From: a virus
DNA length: 26,593 nucleotides
Virus record (IMG/VR): IMGVR_UViG_3300042914_001505
Location: 1-26,593 of that record
Strand: one strand, 5' to 3'
The position numbers and the translations under genes were made by a program. Positions within the stretch are counted from its first letter, which is position 1. Each line of letters starts with the position of its first letter. The notes beneath the pieces were generated by a model, which was not told the origin of the DNA, did not search any database, and saw nothing but the letters and a program-made list of their open reading frames with translations. Below are positions 20,974 through 26,593 of this stretch, piece after piece.

Positions 20974-21975
20974 TCACCCGATGCGCCAGTTGGTGCCGTC
21001 GCTGTACACAGGAACGCCGTTCGCCCCACCGGCAGCCACAATCGACGCGAACGTCGTGGCGTTAGCGTCCGTCACAAAGGCCCGCGCCCCAGCGCCTGCG
21101 GTGGCCGCAGCCGGAAGTGTAGCCACCGTCAGCGTGCCGTGATTGAAATACTTGACGCTGAACGTGAGCGTCAGGCCAGGGATGCGAAACGACGTGACGC
21201 TGCTATTGCCGATTGTCACCTCGTTGCTGACCGTGGCCGACGAGACGTCAGCGTCGTGGCCGATCATCGTGTTGTTGGACCCCGTGGTCAGCGCGTTGCC
21301 CGCCAAGTAGCCGATGGCCGTGTTGTTGGCTCCCGTGGCCAGCAGCAGCGCGTCGCTACCGAGCGCGGTGTTGCCAGCACCTGTCAACGCCGCGTTCAGC
21401 GCCCGGTAGCCAACCGCCGTGTTGTAGTTGGCCGTGGTGGCAGTCGTCAGCGCGCTGTAACCCACAGCCGTGTTGTAGTCGCCGCCCGTGTTGGCGTCCA
21501 ACGCCGAAGCGCCGACCGCCGTGTTCTGGATGCCGTCCGTGTTGGCCGTCAGCGCGTCGTAGCCGGTCGCGGTGTTGTTGGTGCCGGTCGTGTTGGAGTC
21601 CAGCGCCGTGTTGCCGACCGCCACGTTGGTGGCGATCTGGTTGCCGCCTTGGCCGACCGTGACGCCGACCTCTTTGGTCAACTCATACGAAGCGTAGATG
21701 TTGTCGTCCGTCTTGATTAGCACGCCCGTAGACGTCTGCAGCACGAACTTGTACGACGCACCTGCCGTCAGCCAAATCTGCGCTGGCGTGCGGCCAGCGC
21801 TGTCCAGCACGATAGGGTTGGTGTTGTTGGTAACCGCAGACGAACTGGTGTACGTCGACACGGGCGTGGTGGTGCCAGCGCCGTAGGTGTATATCAGCCC
21901 GCCGTTGAGCGGCACACCGTTGTTGTCGAAAAACTGAGCGCCTGCGCCCGCGTACAAGGAAAGGCTGACCGCCAT
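20974..21975 (-). CDS. Tail fibre/receptor-binding protein with NTAVG repeats
   Basis: 333 residues. The N-terminus (about 1-90: AQFFDNNGVPLNGGLIYTYGAGTTTP..., LDSAGRTPAQIWLTAG) resembles the head-binding domains of podovirus tailspikes. From about 117 to 255 there are six or more units built around NTAVGxxAL, like the YadA-head type repeats that form trimeric beta-rolls. The C-terminus (GARAFVTDANA...GVPVYSDGTNWRIG) is the common fibre-tip pattern. It would attach the virion to the host surface. The DNA of the units is similar but not identical. Follows the C1q-like protein gene after nine bases. Confidence 0.83.
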   Translation of the reverse strand: MAVSLSLYAGAGAQFFDNNGVPLNGGLIYTYGAGTTTPVSTYTSSSAVTNNTNPIVLDSAGRTPAQIWLTAGASYKFVLQTSTGVLIKTDDNIYASYELTKEVGVTVGQGGNQIATNVAVGNTALDSNTTGTNNTATGYDALTANTDGIQNTAVGASALDANTGGDYNTAVGYSALTTATTANYNTAVGYRALNAALTGAGNTALGSDALLLATGANNTAIGYLAGNALTTGSNNTMIGHDADVSSATVSNEVTIGNSSVTSFRIPGLTLTFSVKYFNHGTLTVATLPAAATAGAGARAFVTDANATTFASIVAAGGANGVPVYSDGTNWRIG

Positions 21976-21984
21976 AGTGTCCTC

Positions 21985-22953
21985 TTACTGTTGAACCTGA
22001 GTGACTGCCACCCACACAGAAGCAGCGGAAGGTGCGTAACCCGTAGCCGCCACTGCCGACAGCGAGAGTGCAGTATTGTCAACCGCCCACATCAACTGAA
22101 TGTAATCGTTTGCCGCCAATGAAACGACTTCGGACGTTGATATTGTGGCGTACCCGTTGTTGGAGTCAACTGACACGATAGCGGCGCTGTGGTCCAAGTC
22201 GGTTGCGCCGTTTAACCGATACCAAAACCGCGCGTTTTTCAAGGACGAACTGGTAGACGACAACTGATACCGGGCCGAGAACTGGTACAGGCCCGACTGC
22301 GGGACTTGAAGCCGGTCAGTCGGTGAGCCGGTCAGAGTCACCCCGCCAGCCACCTCAGTGTTGGTCAGCGCGATTGGGTACGCCGTGTCGATCGCCGCGG
22401 CGCTCAGGTTGGTGGTGCGGGTGAACTCGCCGTAGTACGACTCCTGCTCAATCGTTGGCCGCACAAAGATGACGCCTGTTGTGGCGCTCTTAATCAGCAC
22501 TGCGGCCAGCGGGATCACGTTGTTCGGCGCGGTAGGCTTGACGTTGGTGAACGCCCCGGCCACTGTCGGGCTGGCGTACAGAATGTCCCCGACGTTGAAC
22601 GCGCTGGTGTCGATGCCGCTGACCTCGCCCCACACGCAGCACAGCCCCGTCGATCCGCTGTCAGGTATCTGCTCGGCCAGCACTCCAAGAATGAACAGCG
22701 TGGGCGTGCTGCCGTTGGCGAGGTAGGGTGTAACTGACAGCACGTTGTTGCTGCCCACGCCCGCAAAACCCACCGCCGTGCCTTTGGCCATCGTAAACCC
22801 GGTGGAGTTTTGCACGATGGTGTATTGACGCAGCGCAGAATTCTCAACTGAAGATTCCAGCAACTGAAAGAAGCGGAACCAGGCGCGGGTGGTCAGCGCC
22901 CCAGCATCTACCAGCGGGTCACGCGAAGCCGGCACGCGGGGGGCCAGTTGCAT
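21985..22953 (-). CDS. Tail/receptor-type protein with C1q-like C-terminal domain
   Basis: 322 residues. A short N-terminal part (DPLVDAGALTTRAWFRFFQLLE, about 12-33), typical of phage structural proteins that anchor by this helix, leads to a beta-rich middle (about 45-170; FTMAKGTAVGFAG, VWGEVSGIDTSAFNVGD) and a C-terminal jelly-roll of C1q/TNF type (about 215-320; LQVPQSGLYQFSARYQLSS, SEVVSLAANDYIQLMWAVD). Such domains usually form trimers and bind receptors or glycans. It lies between the gp10-like tail protein and the fibre gene, so an adaptor or second receptor-binding role is plausible. One base separates it from the gp10-like gene's stop. Confidence 0.68.
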   Translation of the reverse strand: MQLAPRVPASRDPLVDAGALTTRAWFRFFQLLESSVENSALRQYTIVQNSTGFTMAKGTAVGFAGVGSNNVLSVTPYLANGSTPTLFILGVLAEQIPDSGSTGLCCVWGEVSGIDTSAFNVGDILYASPTVAGAFTNVKPTAPNNVIPLAAVLIKSATTGVIFVRPTIEQESYYGEFTRTTNLSAAAIDTAYPIALTNTEVAGGVTLTGSPTDRLQVPQSGLYQFSARYQLSSTSSSLKNARFWYRLNGATDLDHSAAIVSVDSNNGYATISTSEVVSLAANDYIQLMWAVDNTALSLSAVAATGYAPSAASVWVAVTQVQQ

Positions 22954-22954
22954 G

Positions 22955-24472
22955 TCACGCCCTCGTCGGAGACATCAACACTTCGGCCCCCATGATGGCG
23001 ATCTTCACGGGGTCTGTGCCGCTGATTTCGTACACGCGGTCGCGCAGTTTCAGCGTCATGCCCAACCGGCGCCAAAACACGCGGTGGTAATACTCGCCGA
23101 TCTTGCCCATGCGGGACCAGTGCTCGTTAGACCAGGTGTGACCGCCATCGTCGCTCCAGCGCAGCATGACCTTGGGATCAGCCCCCAGCACCGTGCCGGC
23201 GCTGGTAGACGCGATGTAGTCGCCGTTTTCCAACAGCAAATAGTCGCCATCTTCAAGCAGCAGCAGGAACGTCTCAGAGTCCAACACGCCGACCCCCGCC
23301 TCACAGTCAAGCTGCAGCGTGTGATGCGCCGTACGACGCAGGTCGTTCTGGCCGGTCGGCAACGCCCGCCACGACCGCAGCCAACGCTGGATCGCATTGT
23401 TGTCGCTGTAGATCTCGGGGTCAAAAGCGTACACAAGGCCGTTGAGCCAATCGCCGACCAAGATCTCGTTGTTGAAGTTGGCTTGGCAGTTGCTGCGGTG
23501 CCGCACAAACTTCACGCCGTCCCACCCCGCACGCTCATGCCACGCGCCAGTCGTGGCGTCATAGCACCACGTTGCGTTGGCGGTAGGGAACGTGAGGATG
23601 TAGAACAGGTGGCCGTCTTGCTGGTACGAGTACCCGATGGCGTCGTTGATGACGTCGTACTGCTGGATTTGCCACTCGATGGCGTGCGTGCTGATGCGCT
23701 GGGCGTTGTAGCCGTTGTTGCGGTAGATGATGCCGTTGCCGCGAATATCGGACCCCAGCCAAAACACCGAGTTGTCCAGCTTGGCCACGCTGTACGGCGC
23801 CGCGCAACCAACTTCCATGAACGCGCCCGCGATGCGTGCGAGCGGAAAGTCAGCCAGGCCAGCGTTGTACCAGACCTCCACCGTGCTGGTGCCAAATAGC
23901 CACACCTCGCGGTGATTGACGTTCAGCGCCACCACATCGTCCGGGTTGCCCTCGGCGCTGGCAAAGTCCAAGGGGTCGATTTGCGTGCCGTCGTTGAGCG
24001 ACGTCACCCAGAACCGTTGGCTGTTGGGCTGGTTGAAGACAAAATAGCCGTCGAGGTAGCCAACAGTCACGGCGCCGGGAAAGTCAGGGTCCGTGATCTG
24101 CTCAAAAACGCCCGTGCTGGCGTTGTAGATGAACGCGCTGGGGTTGCAGGCGACGAACAACTGCTCGCCGTTGTCCACCATGCTGACCGGCCCGCTGCCG
24201 TCGATGTAGCCTAAAAACGACGTGTTGTAGTTGCCGTCGGCTCGGTACAACTCTCCGCCCGACGCAACGTACAAGTAGTCGCCAAACTTCCACAGCCCGC
24301 GTATCGGCCCTTGGCCGACTGGAAACACCTGCCGCAAGCCAGCGCATCGCTGCAGGAATGCCGGTTCCTTGCCGCCTTCCAGCACAACTTCCGGAAACAG
24401 GTTCACCATGCGGCTGTCCGCAGCATTGACGCTGCGGGCCACATAGCTGGAGCCGAGGATCGGCGTTTTCAT
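22955..24472 (-). CDS. P22 gp10-like tail accessory / packaged-DNA stabilisation protein
   Basis: 505 residues. The opening MKTPILGSSYVARSVNAADS followed by RMVNLFPE is the hallmark of the P22 gp10-like family that forms the tail hub under the portal and plugs packaged DNA. The remainder is beta-rich with repeated short segments (DYLYVASGGELYRADG, YNASTGVFEQI, WCYDATTGAWHE), fitting the beta-propeller-like build of this family. Near 415-425 a double GDYLLLENGDYI stretch occurs. The ATG overlaps the stop of the gp4-like gene (ATGA), so the two tail factors are made together. Confidence 0.9.
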   Translation of the reverse strand: MKTPILGSSYVARSVNAADSRMVNLFPEVVLEGGKEPAFLQRCAGLRQVFPVGQGPIRGLWKFGDYLYVASGGELYRADGNYNTSFLGYIDGSGPVSMVDNGEQLFVACNPSAFIYNASTGVFEQITDPDFPGAVTVGYLDGYFVFNQPNSQRFWVTSLNDGTQIDPLDFASAEGNPDDVVALNVNHREVWLFGTSTVEVWYNAGLADFPLARIAGAFMEVGCAAPYSVAKLDNSVFWLGSDIRGNGIIYRNNGYNAQRISTHAIEWQIQQYDVINDAIGYSYQQDGHLFYILTFPTANATWCYDATTGAWHERAGWDGVKFVRHRSNCQANFNNEILVGDWLNGLVYAFDPEIYSDNNAIQRWLRSWRALPTGQNDLRRTAHHTLQLDCEAGVGVLDSETFLLLLEDGDYLLLENGDYIASTSAGTVLGADPKVMLRWSDDGGHTWSNEHWSRMGKIGEYYHRVFWRRLGMTLKLRDRVYEISGTDPVKIAIMGAEVLMSPTRA

Positions 24473-25185
24473 CAGTAGTTGCCGGCGTACACGTTGAACC
24501 GCTGGCGAGTAGCCACCAGCGAGTACGGCAGGCTCATGATGTCGTCCGGGTTGTTGATGCGCTTCAGGTTGCGCTTGGACGTCATGGCGATGCGTTGCAC
24601 TTGCGGGCTGGGCTCGACGCCAAACTCAGGCGCGATCTCCATCGCCAAGTTGTAGACAAACGCTCGCAGGTAGCCTGGCGGGAACGACAGCACCGTAGAC
24701 AGTGTGGCTGGCTGCGACAGCTCCTCCACCGATATGAAATGCCACTCCAGCAGCCGCGTGGGCACCGGGTAGATGTACATCTCGATGTCGGGGTACGTCA
24801 TGTTGACCCACAGCACCTGCGGGTACGTTGACGTAACCGTCTTGACCGCAATGCCGTTGTATTGCTGCTGGTTGATCAGCTTGATGCCGAAACTGACGTT
24901 CGTGCTGGGGTCGCGGAAGTACGTCGCGTCGTCCAGCAGGATGGGCCGGTTGCCCACAAAGTCGCCCGTAGGCCCCAGCGTGCGGCTGATTGTGCTGGTA
25001 GGCCAACTGAAAACTTGATCCTGCGTCGAGAACACCGACAGCCGTTCGGTGTTCCACGATTCAATCATTTGGTTCAGCGCCGTCAGCGAATCCTGCATGA
25101 CGGCAGCAGAAGACGTTTCGCCCTCTGCCAAGACGCCCAGCAGACGCAGGGCGCGGTTGATCTGGTCACCCGCGGTGGTGGACAT
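24472..25185 (-). CDS. P22 gp4-like tail accessory factor (head-closure adaptor)
   Basis: 237 residues. The pattern TAGDQINRALRLLGVLAEGE, ALTALNQMIESWNTERL-like N-terminal helices, LPPGYLRAF-type (here FPPGYLRAFVYNLAMEIAPEFG) middle helix and a C-terminal RQRFNVYAGNY is that of P22 gp4-like adaptor proteins, which bind the portal ring and are followed by gp10. No lysozyme motif is evident. It overlaps the upstream 65-residue gene by 20 bases and the downstream gp10-like gene by ATGA. Confidence 0.88.
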   Translation of the reverse strand: MSTTAGDQINRALRLLGVLAEGETSSAAVMQDSLTALNQMIESWNTERLSVFSTQDQVFSWPTSTISRTLGPTGDFVGNRPILLDDATYFRDPSTNVSFGIKLINQQQYNGIAVKTVTSTYPQVLWVNMTYPDIEMYIYPVPTRLLEWHFISVEELSQPATLSTVLSFPPGYLRAFVYNLAMEIAPEFGVEPSPQVQRIAMTSKRNLKRINNPDDIMSLPYSLVATRQRFNVYAGNY

Positions 25186-25363
25186 GCTCGGGCTCCTTGC
25201 GACGGCGGCGGCCCAGCGTGTTCACGGGCGGCGCGGTGTCGGGTTCATCCTCGGTGCCGGGAGTATACCGCTCCCATCCGCTACGCTCATCGTAAACCGC
25301 TTCCATTTCCAGCGTGGCGATCTTGGCGCCATGAATGGGGTGACGCAGATAGATGTTGGGCAT
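25166..25363 (-). CDS. Small head-tail region protein, MPNIYLRHPIHG type
   Basis: 65 residues. The opening NIYLRHPIHGAKIATLEMEA followed by a Tyr/Trp-containing stretch (YDERSGWERY) and a basic Pro-rich tail is familiar as a small protein just before the gp4-like gene in P22-type phages; function not established. The ATG at 25363 lies seven bases behind a strong hairpin (25371-25390) and lacks a clear ribosome site, so its translation may be low or structure-dependent. Overlaps the next gene by 20 bases. Confidence 0.72.
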   Translation of the reverse strand: MPNIYLRHPIHGAKIATLEMEAVYDERSGWERYTPGTEDEPDTAPPVNTLGRRRRKEPEHVHHRG

Positions 25364-25370
25364 AGAGAAG

Positions 25371-25390
25371 ACGGGGGCCGAAGCCCCCGT
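25371..25390 (-). terminator. Hairpin with UUCG tetraloop after the 25396-25809 gene
   Basis: Minus strand: ACGGGGGC - TTCG - GCCCCCGT, an eight-base stem closed by the extra-stable C(UUCG)G loop, starting five bases after the TAA of the upstream gene. The 3' side reads CTTCTCT, a poor U-tract, so partial termination or mRNA 3'-end protection is more likely than full termination. On the plus strand TTTT follows, so it could also stop rightward transcripts. Its stem is identical to that at 26267-26286. Confidence 0.7.
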
Positions 25391-25395
25391 TTTGC

Positions 25396-25809
25396 TTACG
25401 AGGTCATGATGACCCAGTTAGTGCCGTCGCACACCAGCATGGCGTTGGCGCCCGCCGTCCCCGCGAGGATCGCGGTGCCGGGAGTAGCCGAGCTAATCGG
25501 CAGCACGTTGGACGACGCAGACACGACGGTCTGGGCAGCAATCGTCTTGATCCACACCACGCGGCCAGTGTTGGCCGACGCAGTGGGGAACGTGACGGTG
25601 ATGCTGCCCGCGCCGTTGCAGACGACGAAGTTTTCCGTGTCAGCCAGAGAGAACGAAGCCGCCTTGGTGACGGGCGCGTTCAGATCCAGTTGCGTGCCGT
25701 TCAGAACACCCGTGACCGCGACCGAAGCGCCAGTGATGGCGCCCGTGACGGTCACGCTCTCGAACAGCGGGTCGGCGTAGGCAACGCCGATTGCTTTGGT
25801 ATCAGGCAT
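25396..25809 (-). CDS. Putative head decoration/fibre protein (second gene after coat)
   Basis: 137 residues, Thr/Ala/Val/Ser-rich and beta-strand dominated (VTVTGAITGASVAVTGV, ITVTFPTASANTGRVVWIK), ending in LVCDGTNWVIMTS, a pattern common at the end of phage fibre and decoration proteins. A perfect AAGGAGG stands before the ATG (25809), suggesting high expression. The order coat, two small beta-rich proteins, then head-closure genes makes capsid decoration or short head fibres plausible. Not homologous by eye to the neighbouring 138-residue protein. Confidence 0.6.
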   Translation of the reverse strand: MPDTKAIGVAYADPLFESVTVTGAITGASVAVTGVLNGTQLDLNAPVTKAASFSLADTENFVVCNGAGSITVTFPTASANTGRVVWIKTIAAQTVVSASSNVLPISSATPGTAILAGTAGANAMLVCDGTNWVIMTS

Positions 25810-25821
25810 GATGCCTCCTTA

Positions 25822-26238
25822 TCAGGCCACGCGATACAGCGTCCAAGCACCCGCGGCGCTCTTGCGAGCAACCATGCTTGCGCCGGTCGTGACGGGGATC
25901 GTCATGGTCAGCGAACCCGAGACAGTCCAGCCGGTGCCCGCGGCGATGATCGCGGTAGCGGAAGACGTGCCGAGGTTGACCACACGGAAGGTGAACGTGG
26001 TGCCAATCCGGTCAGAATTGATCAGCACGTTTTCCAGGTCCGTGACCGTGGGCAGCGTGTAGGTCTGGGCCGCGGCGGTGACACCGCTGTTGGCCAAGAT
26101 CAGACCGTTCAGCACTTGCGCGGGGGTCAGGGTTGCAGTAGCGGTAACCGCCACCGGATCTGCGGTCAGGTCAATGAACGGGTCGTTGACGTTGCCGTCA
26201 CCAAGCTGGTAGCCACCAGCGCCATTAGGGAGAGCCAT
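25822..26238 (-). CDS. Putative head decoration protein (first gene after coat)
   Basis: 138 residues. MALPNGAGGYQLGDGNVNDP opens the protein; the rest is beta-rich (VAVTATATLTPAQVLNGLI, TYTLPTVTDLENVL, FTFRVVNLGTSSATAII, TMTIPVTTGASMVARK). AAAGGA stands nine bases before the ATG. The location directly behind the coat gene, with a hairpin between, is that of capsid decoration or cement proteins in many phages. The function is inferred from place and build. Confidence 0.62.
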   Translation of the reverse strand: MALPNGAGGYQLGDGNVNDPFIDLTADPVAVTATATLTPAQVLNGLILANSGVTAAAQTYTLPTVTDLENVLINSDRIGTTFTFRVVNLGTSSATAIIAAGTGWTVSGSLTMTIPVTTGASMVARKSAAGAWTLYRVA

Positions 26239-26265
26239 GATGAGTTCCTTTCAGATGAAGTTCAG

Positions 26266-26287
26266 AACGGGGGCCTTAGCCCCCGTT
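26266..26287 (-). terminator. Hairpin after the coat gene
   Basis: Minus strand: AACGGGGGC - TAAG - GCCCCCGTT, a nine-base stem starting five bases after the coat TAA. There is no U-tract (CTGAAC follows), so it probably protects the 3' end or attenuates rather than ends transcription. The inner eight pairs are the same as in the hairpin at 25371-25390, with a different loop. Confidence 0.65.
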
Positions 26288-26292
26288 TCGGT

Positions 26293-26593
26293 TTAGCCCC
26301 AGAGACGGCAAGCCATCTGCGGACGGATCACGCCGTAGCCGTACAGCACGTCGATCCGGCAGGGCATCCGGTCGTTGTTGATGTCGTACTGACGCACGAC
26401 ACGCAGGCTGATGCCGTTGTGGTTGGCGCGGCTGGCCATGTCCACGCCTTGCGGCAGAAGCAGGTCGGCGGTGGCAAACGTGATGGCGTCCTTGTGGTAG
26501 ACCAAGTTCTGCGGGTACTGCGTGGACGCAGCGCCGATGAACGTGACCGTTTGGCTGTTGGCCGGCAGAGAGCTGACGGTGGCCAGCGCCTGG
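26293..26593 (-). CDS. Major capsid (P22 gp5-like coat) protein, C-terminal part
   Basis: The last 99 residues of a protein that runs in from the right edge; the frame has no stop up to base 26593, so the TTG at 26505 is not its start. The end carries QYPQNLVYHKDAITFATADL, then LPQGVDMASRANHNGISLRV, VRQYDINNDRMPCRIDVLYG and a terminal RPQMACRLWG. This is the conserved C-terminus of the P22 coat protein family, whose members assemble the icosahedral shell. It is followed by a hairpin and by two small head-associated genes. The scaffold and portal genes are expected farther right, outside the window. Confidence 0.9.
   Translation of the reverse strand, partial: QALATVSSLPANSQTVTFIGAASTQYPQNLVYHKDAITFATADLLLPQGVDMASRANHNGISLRVVRQYDINNDRMPCRIDVLYGYGVIRPQMACRLWG

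Noticed and set aside
22889-23899. Open frame of 336 codons on the plus strand
   Set aside because: Antisense to the gp10-like gene, whose N-terminus is a strong family match.

Overview
The window is almost entirely bacteriophage DNA: a tailed phage with a short-tailed (podovirus), P22-like virion. It is GC-rich, packed with overlapping ATGA and GTGA gene junctions, and has no host housekeeping genes. Small-protein families such as the EREACAKVC type and the DQQGRYPEAAEA type, as I remember them, are common in phages of Burkholderiales, so a betaproteobacterial host is my best guess. That guess is inference. I see no integrase, recombinase, CI-like repressor, tRNA, CRISPR array or insertion sequence.

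Layout, left to right. (1) 1-1232, leftward: large terminase (cut by the left edge) and small terminase. (2) 1233-1947: the only long non-coding stretch. It holds palindromes, short tandem repeats, an AT-rich tandem repeat, a three-copy 10-bp motif and a divergent promoter/operator. It is the best candidate for an early control region and/or replication origin. (3) 1948-4982, rightward: an early-type operon of twelve mostly tiny proteins, including two membrane peptides and a Cys-rich 251-residue protein, closed by a strong terminator at 5026-5062. (4) 11197-5068, leftward: replication module with a Cas4/RecB-like nuclease (DUF2800 type), an unassigned abundant-type protein, family A DNA polymerase, and a primase-SF3 helicase. 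(5) 11314-14570, rightward: VRR-NUC nuclease, SNF2-type helicase and a string of small proteins ending in a winged-helix protein. (6) 26593-14551, leftward late operon: coat protein (cut by the right edge), two small head-associated proteins, P22 gp4-like and gp10-like tail proteins, two receptor/fibre-type proteins, three long ejection-type proteins, then lysis genes.

The left edge cuts the terminase and the right edge cuts the coat gene, both transcribed leftward. A circular or circularly permuted genome would close with only the rest of the terminase, a portal, a scaffold and the rest of the coat gene missing. The late operon would then run terS-terL-portal-scaffold-coat-tail-lysis without interruption. 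This is inference from gene order.

The most interesting points are: a terminator hairpin directly abutting the DNA polymerase start codon; a Leu at the Pol I 762-equivalent position; the structured control region at 1273-1947; tandemly duplicated small membrane proteins; twin hairpins with identical stems bracketing the two genes after the coat; and repeat-rich ejection and fibre proteins.
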